Shown: in pieces, positions 35,214 to 42,807 of the stretch
Numbering within the stretch: the stretch's first letter is position 1
How the letters are laid out: each line of letters starts with the position of its first letter
Source of the DNA: Clostridium sp.
GTDB taxonomy: Bacteria > Bacillota > Clostridia > Lachnospirales > Lachnospiraceae
Length of the DNA: 64,000 nt
Reading direction: 5' to 3'
NCBI GenBank assembly: GCA_018377235.1
Contig: JAGZZT010000004.1
Coordinates: 62,001 to 126,000 of the forward strand
Made by a program: the position numbers and the translations under genes
Notes under the pieces: model-generated
Database searches by the model: none
What the model was told of the DNA's origin: nothing
Seen by the model: only the letters and a program-made list of their open reading frames with translations

Positions 35214-35308
35214 GTAACCAACTCCTTTTAGGGTATAAAAAGAACGCCCCTCCGAAGAAGGACGCTCTGATTATTGTTTATACTGTTTTTGCTGCTTTTA
35301 AACCCCGC

Positions 35309-35530
35309 TCATATCCTAATTGCAGAATACAATTCTTTCTGTTTTTTTATATCTGATGCTGCTGCCTTTATTCCCTGTAAATATCCATACTCAAATGCAA
35401 CGCTTATAGCCTCATAGGTACCGCCATAAACCTTATAGATTTCCTGCATATTTGTACAATTCATGCCGTATCTGGGGTTAATTTTCCCTTTAAACGCCGC
35501 TACACTTTCTACCACACTTTTAACCGCCAT
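35309..35530 (-). CDS. Small phage protein of regulatory cassette
   Basis: The product is 73 residues from ATG 35530 (MAVKSVVESVAAFKGKINPR), preceded by GGAGGTGG. No family was recognised. The helical pattern (GYLQGIKAAASDIKKQKELY) is unlike the neighbouring tail genes. It follows the antirepressor directly with a 3-base gap, so they are likely co-expressed. Confidence 0.65.
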   Translation of the reverse strand: MAVKSVVESVAAFKGKINPRYGMNCTNMQEIYKVYGGTYEAISVAFEYGYLQGIKAAASDIKKQKELYSAIRI

Positions 35531-35532
35531 GC

Positions 35533-36366
35533 CTATGCCACCTCCTCGTAACAAACTCTGCATTTGTTAATAGCACCATTCGACAAGCGAAGGTCAATGA
35601 AGGGCGGATAGCCATTCTCTTCCAGCCATTCCTTTACCTTTTCCAGTACGCTCCCCTTATACTGTACCGTTACGCCGTCGTGGCCATTTCGGCTATACGC
35701 TGTTCTAACAATCTCATCTGTAAAAAGGTCAAGCTTCTGGATGATGGCGCTCACTGCTTTATCGTGTGGCCTGCCAGATTCAGAATAAATACCCAGCTCC
35801 TTTGCGATACTGGTACAGTCCCAGAGCTTCGGAACATCAGAAATCAAAGGAGCATTGACCGGATAACCAGAGTCAGAATAGATCCGGACTACCTCGGCGG
35901 CTATGTATTTGGAATCCACCCCGGCGTCATGGAGAGCTTCTTTAATGTTCTTCACCATCATATTGACGGAAGGGAGTTTCTCTTTCTTGGTTTTGTCTGG
36001 TTTCTTTTCAGTAACATTTGCTTTTTGACTAAAATATGTTTTTACTAACTGCCGTTGCACTTTCCATGCTAATTCATCTGTGAAGGACTTCACTAACATA
36101 AGGTAGCCGGATTCGGTAAGAAGCGTTATATCATTCTGCTGTCTTAAATCCATTTCGCCAATCGCTGTCCGAAATTCGGACGGCGTTATTTTAAAATAAT
36201 CTTCACCCTCGACAAAATGCCTTTTGTTATCAGAAAACCTCTTTCTTGCAGTCCCTTCTGCTCTTTCATGTACAAGGTCAATGTCTTTAAAAGTAACTAC
36301 TCTCTGTCCCTTATACTCCTTAACCAGTACATTCTGCTGATTTACCTTCACTACTTCATTCTGCAT
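35533..36366 (-). CDS. ORF6N-type phage antirepressor
   Basis: The product is 277 residues. The N-terminal ORF6N domain is visible as KEYKGQRVVTFKDIDLVHER, EGTARKRFSDNKRHFVEGED, YLMLVKSFTDELAWKVQRQL. The central and C-terminal parts contain a DNA-binding-like helical region ending in KGSVLEKVKEWLEENGYPPF. Such proteins counter phage repressors. It lies unusually between tail genes. Two long inverted repeats stand upstream of its start. Confidence 0.85.
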   Translation of the reverse strand: MQNEVVKVNQQNVLVKEYKGQRVVTFKDIDLVHERAEGTARKRFSDNKRHFVEGEDYFKITPSEFRTAIGEMDLRQQNDITLLTESGYLMLVKSFTDELAWKVQRQLVKTYFSQKANVTEKKPDKTKKEKLPSVNMMVKNIKEALHDAGVDSKYIAAEVVRIYSDSGYPVNAPLISDVPKLWDCTSIAKELGIYSESGRPHDKAVSAIIQKLDLFTDEIVRTAYSRNGHDGVTVQYKGSVLEKVKEWLEENGYPPFIDLRLSNGAINKCRVCYEEVA

Positions 36367-36394
36367 ACTATATCAAAACTCCTTTCTTGATTTT

Positions 36395-36437
36395 CCGCAA
36401 AAGGAATGATATAGTATATTTATCATTCCTTTTGCGG
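36395..36437. promoter_or_regulatory. 17-bp perfect inverted repeat upstream of the antirepressor
   Basis: Positions 36395-36411 and 36421-36437 are perfect reverse complements with a 9-base loop. On the minus strand the repeat lies about 29 bases before the antirepressor ATG. It could be an operator, an attenuator hairpin, or occlude the promoter. Confidence 0.6.
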
Positions 36438-36448
36438 AGTGGTTCAGT

Positions 36449-36488
36449 AATAGAGATTGCAAACTTTGGTCGGGGAGCAATCTCTATT
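36449..36488. repeat. 12-bp inverted repeat overlapping end of RHH gene
   Basis: AATAGAGATTGC and GCAATCTCTATT are spaced by 16 bases and take in the stop codon of the ribbon-helix-helix gene. There is no T run after it on the minus strand, so simple termination is doubtful. Confidence 0.55.
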
Positions 36489-36663
36489 GTTTTAGTTTCT
36501 GGTACTGCTCCTCAATCCCATTTCTTACAGCTTCTGAACGGCTAATGTTTTCAATTTCACATATTTTGTCAAGTTTTTCAACCGTTTCTTTATCCATACG
36601 AACACGAAGCATGTAATCTTTGGGGTTATCTGTCAGCTTTGTACCCTTTTTCATAGCAGACAC
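36484..36663 (-). CDS. Ribbon-helix-helix DNA-binding protein
   Basis: About 59 residues from GTG 36663, chosen because GGAGGTG lies six bases upstream. The core DYMLRVRMDKETVEKLDKIC and ENISRSEAVRNGIEEQYQKL is an MetJ/Arc-type fold. It is likely a small repressor or antitoxin of the cassette; no toxin is recognisable beside it. Confidence 0.75.
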   Translation of the reverse strand: MSAMKKGTKLTDNPKDYMLRVRMDKETVEKLDKICEIENISRSEAVRNGIEEQYQKLKQ

Positions 36664-36737
36664 TTTATTCACCTCCATTTTTGTTGCTACATTCTTGATT
36701 ATAGTTTGTAGCAACAAGGAAGTCAAGAAGCTTGCTC

Positions 36738-36920
36738 TTATTTTTTTAATTCGTCACTGATTTTTTCATCAAGCCATTCTTTTTTGGTCTTTTTTTGTTC
36801 AGATAGTAATTTTTCAAATGCTTCCATCTTACTTCTCTCTATCTCAACATTAAATGCCTTTGTTTTTTTTCTGCGCTCTTTAAAATAATCAGCTCTACTC
36901 TTATCTCCTACGATTCTCAC
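36738..36920 (-). CDS. Small helical protein, RHH-like
   Basis: The product is up to 60 residues. SRADYFKERRKKTKAFNVEI and KMEAFEKLLSEQKKTKKEWL are a pattern seen in small RHH proteins with a beta strand (AFNVEI) followed by two helices. The start is uncertain: GTG 36920 is inside the AGGAGGTG sequence. Function unknown, probably DNA binding. Confidence 0.6.
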   Translation of the reverse strand: MRIVGDKSRADYFKERRKKTKAFNVEIERSKMEAFEKLLSEQKKTKKEWLDEKISDELKK

Positions 36921-36986
36921 CTCCTTGTTACACGATACATTTTATATTGTTTCACGCAACATGTCAAGACCTTTCATTTACAAATT

Positions 36987-37136
36987 TTACCGTGTTTGCT
37001 CTTTTTTCTTTTCCAACTCTCTTGCTACTAGATCTGATACATACTGTGTCAGTGACTTATTCTGCCGAATCGCCTCAATCCTGGCCTCTTTCTGTAATTC
37101 ATCTTCTAACTTTACCATTACCTGCTTCATAGCCAT
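36987..37136 (-). CDS. Ribbon-helix-helix antitoxin-like protein
   Basis: The product is 49 residues from ATG 37136 (MAMKQVMVKLEDELQKEARI), behind AAGGAG. The strand MKQVMVKL and two helices with SLTQYVSDLVARELEK are typical of CopG/RelB-like RHH proteins. The gene is divergent from the HTH regulator at 37262, with operator-like AGATGT repeats in between. Confidence 0.75.
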   Translation of the reverse strand: MAMKQVMVKLEDELQKEARIEAIRQNKSLTQYVSDLVARELEKKKEQTR

Positions 37137-37155
37137 TCTCCTTTCAGTTGTTGTC

Positions 37156-37213
37156 ACATCTATAATATATCAGATGTTATAAACCAAGTCAACAAAAAGA
37201 TGTGTAAACATCT
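37156..37213. promoter_or_regulatory. Divergent regulatory region with four AGATGT half-sites
   Basis: ACATCT (37156-37161) faces AGATGT (37172-37177), and a tighter pair AGATGTGTAAACATCT spans 37198-37213. A minus-strand promoter lies here: TTGACT (37092-type box at 37187-37192 complement) with a 17-base spacer and TATATT (37164-37169 complement). The first half-site pair brackets the -10 box, so a bound repressor would block this promoter. The flanking RHH or HTH protein is the likely binder. Confidence 0.6.
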
Positions 37214-37261
37214 ATTAATTTTTCTTTTTTTGTGTTACACTACTATCAAGGAGGTGAATCT

Positions 37262-37708
37262 ATGGCAATTGGTGAAAGGATTAAAGCACTTCGTAAGGCA
37301 CGCCACGTAACACAGAAACAACTCGGTGTCGTAACAGGACTGGCTGAAATAACGATACGACAATACGAAGCAAACAAATATGCTCCCAGTGTAGAAAATT
37401 TGAGGAAAATCGCATCTGCACTTGATGTCAGTGTATCTGAATTTCTGGAACCTGGTCAGATATTACGCGAATACAATCCCTGTGATGATACCTGGAATGC
37501 TCTCGTTATGGACGAACATGGCAATGTCAGACAGCATATTCAAACTCAGGTCACATCTCATACATTTCGTCCTAATATTGATCAGCAAACCCTTCTTCGC
37601 TACTTTGACTCACTAAACGAAAAAGGAAAAAAGGAAGCTTTGAAAAGAATAGAAGAACTTTCCCAGCTTCCTAAATATGCTGTATCTAAAAAGCCACCCA
37701 CCGAGTAG
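37262..37708 (+). CDS. HTH_XRE (Cro/CI-type) transcription regulator
   Basis: The product is 148 residues from ATG 37262, after AAGGAGG. The helix-turn-helix is residues 5-60: IKALRKARHVTQKQLGVVTG, EITIRQYEANKYAPSVENLR. The C-terminal 70 residues are acidic and not a LexA-type peptidase. It may be the local repressor of the cassette at 35.3-38.4 kb. It has its own terminator. Confidence 0.85.
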   Translation: MAIGERIKALRKARHVTQKQLGVVTGLAEITIRQYEANKYAPSVENLRKIASALDVSVSEFLEPGQILREYNPCDDTWNALVMDEHGNVRQHIQTQVTSHTFRPNIDQQTLLRYFDSLNEKGKKEALKRIEELSQLPKYAVSKKPPTE

Positions 37709-37719
37709 GTGGCTTTTTT
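37692..37719 (+). terminator. Terminator of the HTH regulator gene
   Basis: AGCCACC/GGTGGCT stem with a nine-base loop followed by TTTTTT, overlapping the 3' end of the gene. Confidence 0.85.
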
Positions 37720-37734
37720 CCTATCCTTGTGAAA

Positions 37735-37763
37735 TCAAAAAAAGCCCAGCCTTTCGCTGAACC
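37735..37763 (-). terminator. Minus-strand terminator-like hairpin
   Basis: GGTTCAGC-GAAAG-GCTGGGC folds with G-U pairs and is followed by T7 on the minus strand. A closely similar sequence recurs at 49318-49345 before the Bro-type gene, so the prophage uses the same terminator twice. Confidence 0.6.
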
Positions 37764-37794
37764 CTTAATTTTTCAATATTTTCTTCTTTTTCGC

Positions 37795-37823
37795 TTGACA
37801 TACACGTTGTAACGTGGTATAAT
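37795..37823 (+). promoter_or_regulatory. Consensus promoter with embedded dyad
   Basis: TTGACA (37795-37800), exactly 17 bases, TATAAT (37818-37823). The spacer carries CACGTT-GT-AACGTG (37803-37816), an operator-like dyad. It drives the small peptide gene that follows. Confidence 0.75.
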
Positions 37824-37853
37824 TGTACTATCGAAACGAAAGGAGGTAAACCG

Positions 37854-37967
37854 ATGGGTAAGAAACATAAGAAAAAAGAGAACTTGTTCAACCAAGTAAT
37901 CAAAGCAATGGTTGCCGCCGCCGCTCTGATAACTTCTATCGCTCAGTTGATACAAGCTCTCAAGTAG
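37854..37967 (+). CDS. 37-residue lysine-rich amphipathic peptide
   Basis: ATG 37854 follows AAAGGAGG. The peptide has a basic start (MGKKHKKKENLFNQV) and a hydrophobic helix (KAMVAAAALITSIAQLIQAL). This shape is that of small toxic or holin-like membrane peptides. A strict promoter with an operator-like dyad sits 30 bases upstream, consistent with a tightly controlled product. Function is unknown. Confidence 0.6.
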   Translation: MGKKHKKKENLFNQVIKAMVAAAALITSIAQLIQALK

Positions 37968-38176
37968 GAACGCTGGGGAGAGAAATCTCCCCTCCTCCTT
38001 AAAAGTATTTTACCATATCGGCTCATTCAAATCAATGAAATTTGATACTTTGTTGCTTATGTTTTCTATCATTTATGCTTTAGGAACAGAGTGGTCCATT
38101 CCGTCCTGTATCATGGTTATCTGTTTTTCAGGATACTGCCTCTCTGTGACTTTGCCTAAAATCTGGAGGTTATGCC

Positions 38177-38371
38177 ATGAACTTAAAAAAAATCAGGAAT
38201 GAAAAATCATTAAGCATCCGCGCCCTGTCTGAACTGGCCGACGTCCCCAAGCGTACCATCGAGGACATTGAACGGTTTGACCGCTGTAAGGTAGACACCG
38301 CTATCAAGCTGGCTGACGCGCTTCAGGTCACGCTGGATGAGCTGTGTCGAAATACCCCGGACGCCGAATAA
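38177..38371 (+). CDS. Small HTH (Cro/CI-type) regulator
   Basis: The product is 64 residues from ATG 38177. The HTH fills nearly all of it: IRNEKSLSIRALSELADVPK, RTIEDIERFDRCKVDTAIKL, ADALQVTLDELCR. GGAGG stands before the ATG. It has no dimerisation or peptidase domain and may be a Cro-like protein. It is the last gene of the plus-strand cassette. Confidence 0.82.
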   Translation: MNLKKIRNEKSLSIRALSELADVPKRTIEDIERFDRCKVDTAIKLADALQVTLDELCRNTPDAE

Positions 38372-38378
38372 GCGACTT

Positions 38379-38406
38379 AGGAGAGAGTTTTTGCTCTCTC
38401 CTTTTT
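38379..38406 (+). terminator. Terminator of the small HTH gene
   Basis: AGGAGAGAG/CTCTCTCCT stem, loop TTTTTG, then T5. It ends exactly where the tape measure gene stops on the other strand, and may serve both. Confidence 0.8.
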
Positions 38407-41400
38407 AAAAGCTCACTCTCCTTCTGCCATCTTCATATCGTTCCATATACTCTTTCCATACTTCAAATGTCATTATTAATCCGTCGCTAACGTCCTCCCG
38501 TCTGGTGTTCCCATAAATATTGACAACTGGCTGAAACGCTGGCATTCCATATCCTCCCACAGCCGTTTCTCCACTTTCCCGCCATCCGCCGGAAATCGTT
38601 TCATAGATCTGGCTGTAGCTGTTCTTTTCGTAAGCTCCCAGAATCTTCCCAGCTTCCTGCCAGATAGATATAGCTTTTTGACTGCCATCCAAGGGAACTA
38701 CTGCCTCCGGCCCCTTTTCTGCGAATGCGGCGATATGGGGTGTATCGAAAATACCTCCCTCTGCGTGGCCGGGAAGATTCTTTGCAGAATTTTTATTCCG
38801 AAGCTTCCCAACTGCCGCCTGGCCCTCTGGAGTCATTATCGTATTAATTGATACAGAAACCGGTACATTTGCGTCAATCCCTGTCTCAAAAGAACTCTTC
38901 AAATGCTCTAAAAACTGCTGCGCCGCTGTATCTGCGTTGGGATATTCAGCCTCTATCGCATTAAACGCAGCCTGTGGAAATATAGCGCCCTGCTGTCGGG
39001 CTGCCTCTAAGACAAGAGCCTGCTCCGGACTTTCTGCAATAATCTGGCCAACCGTTCCCCACAATCCTTCCTCGTCTCCGGATGCGGCCCGAATCATGTC
39101 AATACTCTGCATGCCTTCTAAAAAAGCCTGCGGAACAGCTTGTCCGGACTGTTTCATCTGATTAATGAGCTGAGTCATCTGCTCTTCACTTGGTTCCATT
39201 CCTTTAACCAGCATCCCCAGAGCATCCTGTGCATCGCTGGGCAACTCAGCTTCGCCCATGGCTTCATCAATCGCCCATTGAAGTCCCTGCATGAAGTCCT
39301 CAGGAAGCATGTTATAGGGGTTTTTCATTACCTCCCTGACTTTTTCATCCAGTTTTTGATTAACCGTTTCTAGTACCGGCTCGATCTCATCCCCATAGGT
39401 TGCCATAATGGTGTCGACCATAGCCTGCTGGCCGTTTAAAATCGTCTCAGCCTTACTCTGATAGTAGCTCTGCGCTGCTTCCGCCGAACGGGCGTCAAAT
39501 TCTTCTTGGGAAATTCCCCCTTCCATTCCCTTTTCTCCAGCAAGTCTCTGAGCATTTAGACTTGCCAACACCTTTTGATAAGCTTCATCTGTAGACTGGA
39601 CCGCCTGTTCCGTATAATTCGCTAGTTCCGCCTGCAAATTCTGAAATGAATCCGCATCCAGAGCAGCTCCAGCATACTTCCCTTGAATCATCTGCAATTT
39701 TGCGGCATTTTCCGCTTCCGTGATCATGGAAGTAATTTCTGCCATCTGCCCCAGATAATCACTCACGATCTTCTGCTTGTCCAGAGTCAGACCGTTTTTC
39801 GTGATATCCTGAAGTGCTGCGCTGATATTTTGTTTTAACGGATCAAGCTGGGCCAGAAGAGCCTGGTAAAATGCCCCGCTGTCTTCCGACAAGCCGGTTC
39901 CTGCTTCCCCCATAACCAGGTCAACCGCCAGATTCAATTCATATCCTTTTTCGGTGATATAGTCCTGGGCATTCTGCACATAAGCGTCCACTGCCTCCAC
40001 ATACTCCTGAGCGTCTCCTTCCTTCAGCTCAATTCCCATAGACAGCTTCCAGTCCGCTTTTTGAATTGCTTCCATGCTGTCTTTCATAGTCTGATAGTAG
40101 TCGTCTGCTCTCGTGGAAGAACGCTCCATTTCTTCGATTCCGAAGAATAAATCGTCTCCCAATACATATTTAGCTGCTTCTTCAAGCTCCTCTATGGAAA
40201 GTGTAACGTCTCCAAAATGCTCTGCCAGGTTCTTCACTGCCCGTTCTCTGGCAGCCGCTTTCATCGCGCTGGTAATGCCTGCAATTCCGCCAATGGCCAA
40301 ACCTGCGGCTGCTACTGGCCAGGCCTTTATCATGCCGCTTAGACTTCCAAACAGCTTAACGGCGGAGGTTATGCCTTTGGCTGCTTTAAAGGTTAAAAGA
40401 GTCGATACCAGGCCTGTCAGTCCTCCCTGTATCACCTCCGGATGCTGTAAAAACCAGGAACCAAGATCTAGCACTGGATCTACAAACCCCATTAAGACGC
40501 TTCCGGCAGATTTAACCTCCCTTCGGATTGTAGGCAGGTTTTCCTCCACGCTTTCAGTGAAGGAGTTCAGCCACTCGGTTCCTGTCTGTACTCCTTCCCG
40601 GAGCGGTTCAGAAAGTCCCTCATAAATAGCAATGCCAGCCCCTTCCGCGGAACTTTTAAGGAGCGTTACGTCTCCTTTTAGATTATCCATCCGGACGCCT
40701 GCCATCTCTTCGGCAGCTCCTTTTGCATGGTAGATAGAATCCGACAGTTTTTCGTAGTCTTCACCACTGGCATTAATTAAAGCCAGCATACCAGACATAG
40801 CTTCCTGCCCCGCTAAGCTGGCCGCGGTACTAGCCCGTTCGGATTCAGATAAGCCTGCGAATCCTGTGCGTAAATCTCTCAGAATCTCGTCCAAGGACCG
40901 CATACTGCCATCCGAATTAGAAACCGTTAACCCGATCCGGCTCATTGCTGCCTCCGCCTCAGCGGTGGGCTTAACAATACGGGTAAGCATCGCCCGAAGA
41001 GACGTACCAGCCTGCTCTCCTTTAATACCGGCATTGGCCATCAGGCCGATGGCTGTTGCTGTATCCTGGATGCTGAAGCCCAGCGCACCGGCCACAGGAG
41101 CCACATATTTGAATGTCTGTCCCATCATAGACACGTCCGTGTTGGAACGGGCAGACGCCTGAGCCAGCACGTCAGCAAACTCCGCCGACCGGGAGGCTTC
41201 CAGATTAAAAGCCGTCATAGAATCCGTTACAATATCGGATACCTGTCCTAAATCCTCTCCTGATGCCGCAGCCAGGTTCATGATACCTGGAAGGCCGGCC
41301 AGCATGGAGTCTACTTCCCAGCCAGCCATCGCCATATATTCCAGCCCCTGTCCCGCTTCCGTTGCTGAGAATTTCGTCTCAATTCCCATTTGCTTCGCCA

Positions 41401-41737
41401 AAGCTTTTAGACGCGCCATCTCTGATTCGGATGCCTGGGAAATGGCCTGAACTGTGCTCATCTGGGATTCGAAGCTGGCTCCGGCTGCTGTCGAAGCCGC
41501 TAAGGCTCCTGCAATTCCGGCAGACGCAGCGGCAGCTCCTTTTGCCATAAAAGAGAATGTTTTATCGGCAAACGCATCCATCTTATTGACAGATGATAAA
41601 AAGCTCTGATTCGTTCGTTTGGAGAAACGATACAGGTTATCCAGCTCTCGTTTTGTTTGTGAAAACGCCTTATCTAAAGAACTATCTTTTTCTCCTCCGA
41701 TTTGAATCTTTACTTTGTATTCTTTCTTATTTGCCAC
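38405..41737 (-). CDS. Tail tape measure protein
   Basis: The product is 1110 residues, starting at GTG 41737 behind AGGAGG. Long Ala/Gln-rich coiled coils dominate (residues 1-330 contain the tail tape measure core: GLEYMAMAGWEVDSMLAGLP, VSDIVTDSMTAFNLEASRSA). A membrane-like stretch lies near residue 475 (AAAGLAIGGIAGITSAM). The length sets the tail at about 160 nm by the usual 1.5 Angstrom per residue rule. The C-terminus GHAEGGIFDTPHIAAFAEKG is common in this family. Confidence 0.93.
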   Translation of the reverse strand: MANKKEYKVKIQIGGEKDSSLDKAFSQTKRELDNLYRFSKRTNQSFLSSVNKMDAFADKTFSFMAKGAAAASAGIAGALAASTAAGASFESQMSTVQAISQASESEMARLKALAKQMGIETKFSATEAGQGLEYMAMAGWEVDSMLAGLPGIMNLAAASGEDLGQVSDIVTDSMTAFNLEASRSAEFADVLAQASARSNTDVSMMGQTFKYVAPVAGALGFSIQDTATAIGLMANAGIKGEQAGTSLRAMLTRIVKPTAEAEAAMSRIGLTVSNSDGSMRSLDEILRDLRTGFAGLSESERASTAASLAGQEAMSGMLALINASGEDYEKLSDSIYHAKGAAEEMAGVRMDNLKGDVTLLKSSAEGAGIAIYEGLSEPLREGVQTGTEWLNSFTESVEENLPTIRREVKSAGSVLMGFVDPVLDLGSWFLQHPEVIQGGLTGLVSTLLTFKAAKGITSAVKLFGSLSGMIKAWPVAAAGLAIGGIAGITSAMKAAARERAVKNLAEHFGDVTLSIEELEEAAKYVLGDDLFFGIEEMERSSTRADDYYQTMKDSMEAIQKADWKLSMGIELKEGDAQEYVEAVDAYVQNAQDYITEKGYELNLAVDLVMGEAGTGLSEDSGAFYQALLAQLDPLKQNISAALQDITKNGLTLDKQKIVSDYLGQMAEITSMITEAENAAKLQMIQGKYAGAALDADSFQNLQAELANYTEQAVQSTDEAYQKVLASLNAQRLAGEKGMEGGISQEEFDARSAEAAQSYYQSKAETILNGQQAMVDTIMATYGDEIEPVLETVNQKLDEKVREVMKNPYNMLPEDFMQGLQWAIDEAMGEAELPSDAQDALGMLVKGMEPSEEQMTQLINQMKQSGQAVPQAFLEGMQSIDMIRAASGDEEGLWGTVGQIIAESPEQALVLEAARQQGAIFPQAAFNAIEAEYPNADTAAQQFLEHLKSSFETGIDANVPVSVSINTIMTPEGQAAVGKLRNKNSAKNLPGHAEGGIFDTPHIAAFAEKGPEAVVPLDGSQKAISIWQEAGKILGAYEKNSYSQIYETISGGWRESGETAVGGYGMPAFQPVVNIYGNTRREDVSDGLIMTFEVWKEYMERYEDGRRRVSF

Positions 41738-41914
41738 TGCGTAACCTCCTTTCTTCCTTTACGGCTTCTGAGATATCCAAAAGCGTTCGATTCAGCGTTT
41801 TAAGCGGTAGGGCGAAAAAGAATCCCAGGCCTGTATGGGTATATTTCGACGCAAAAATACAGGCTTTTCGGGCTTCTTTGATTTCCGCCGGTTCCCCTAC
41901 GCCTACATGAAGAA
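41727..41914 (-). CDS. Frameshifted extension of the tail assembly chaperone (gpE+E' type)
   Basis: A 61-codon frame in the -1 register continues from the chaperone gene: LHVGVGEPAEIKEARKACIF, ASKYTHTGLGFFFALPLK, ending at 41727. The heptamer T-TTT-TTC (41918-41912), followed at once by the zero-frame stop TAG at 41905, is a canonical -1 slippery site. Fusion would give about 182 residues. It overlaps the tape measure start by ten bases. This is the known arrangement in lambda G-T and P2 E-E'. Confidence 0.8.
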
Positions 41915-42274
41915 AAAACGATAAATCCTGTTTTTAAGCTTGATTGCATCCTTGGCTTTCATGGTCCCCAGAGTTTCCAGGGGCAGTCGTGTCAGTCTCT
42001 GTGCCACCAGCTCCGCGAACAGAAGGGAGGTTTCCTGCATGACTGCACCGCCGCCGCCCATCAGCTCATAGGTATTATACAACTCGTTTAAATCATTGAG
42101 CGTCAAATCATCCAGTCCTGTTAAGTCCAGTTCTGTCACCTGGCTGCCCAGGTGTTCCAGCGGCTTTGATAATTTAATGATTTTCCAGTTATTCGCTTTT
42201 TTTGAACTCTCTTTCTCCGGGGAATCCACCAGATGTTCCGGTCTTACAGCTTCCCTGTTCTTCTCTTCCATCAT
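41903..42274 (-). CDS. Tail assembly chaperone (gpE-like)
   Basis: The product is 123 residues. The centre WKIIKLSKPLEHLGSQVTEL and LDDLTLNDLNELYNTYELMG is typical of P2 gpE/HK97-like chaperones between tube and tape measure. Its 3' end contains the slippery site that yields the longer fusion. It wraps the tape measure until the tube assembles. Confidence 0.85.
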   Translation of the reverse strand: MMEEKNREAVRPEHLVDSPEKESSKKANNWKIIKLSKPLEHLGSQVTELDLTGLDDLTLNDLNELYNTYELMGGGGAVMQETSLLFAELVAQRLTRLPLETLGTMKAKDAIKLKNRIYRFFFM

Positions 42275-42289
42275 TTTTGCAGCTCCTCC

Positions 42290-42805
42290 TTAGCACATAT
42301 TCCGGACTTCTTTGAGAATGTCTTTTCCATTTACAATATATACTCCGTTTAATTTGTCGATCTCAAGCATTGTTGTGCCGTCGATGACGATTTTGTAATA
42401 GCTCAGGCTTAACGTTACGCTGGAATCCATCTTTCCGCCTGCTTTTACTGTTCCGGGCGAAAAGGTTTTTACAACGCCGCGCACAGCTATACTCATCTGA
42501 GAGTAGATGACTTTTCCGGATCCGCTGTCCATGCCCTGGATCGCTCCATTTAACATCAGATCCACGGTTTCGTTTGGATCCATCATCGCAAAGGCAGATT
42601 TGCTCAAGGTTGTATATGGAATCTTCATGTCCATCGTATCCGTTAATCCGATCACCGGAACCTCCAGATTTCCGCCTGTTCCGGAGCCCTCCAGTGTATC
42701 CGTCAGATTTGTTACCTCTGGAAGCTCGACTTCTCCGGAGATTCCAATGAGCACAGAGCCGTTGCGGTACAGATTGAATCGGTTGATTACCTGTGGCTTA
42801 AACAT
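42290..42805 (-). CDS. Major tail tube protein (P2 FII-like)
   Basis: The product is 171 residues: MFKPQVINRFNLYRNGSVLI, GEVELPEVTNLTDTLEGSGT and MDMKIPYTTLSKSAFAMMDP match P2 FII tube proteins. It follows the sheath by three bases. High expression is expected. The tube carries DNA through the sheath. Confidence 0.9.
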   Translation of the reverse strand: MFKPQVINRFNLYRNGSVLIGISGEVELPEVTNLTDTLEGSGTGGNLEVPVIGLTDTMDMKIPYTTLSKSAFAMMDPNETVDLMLNGAIQGMDSGSGKVIYSQMSIAVRGVVKTFSPGTVKAGGKMDSSVTLSLSYYKIVIDGTTMLEIDKLNGVYIVNGKDILKEVRNMC

Positions 42806-42807
42806 TA

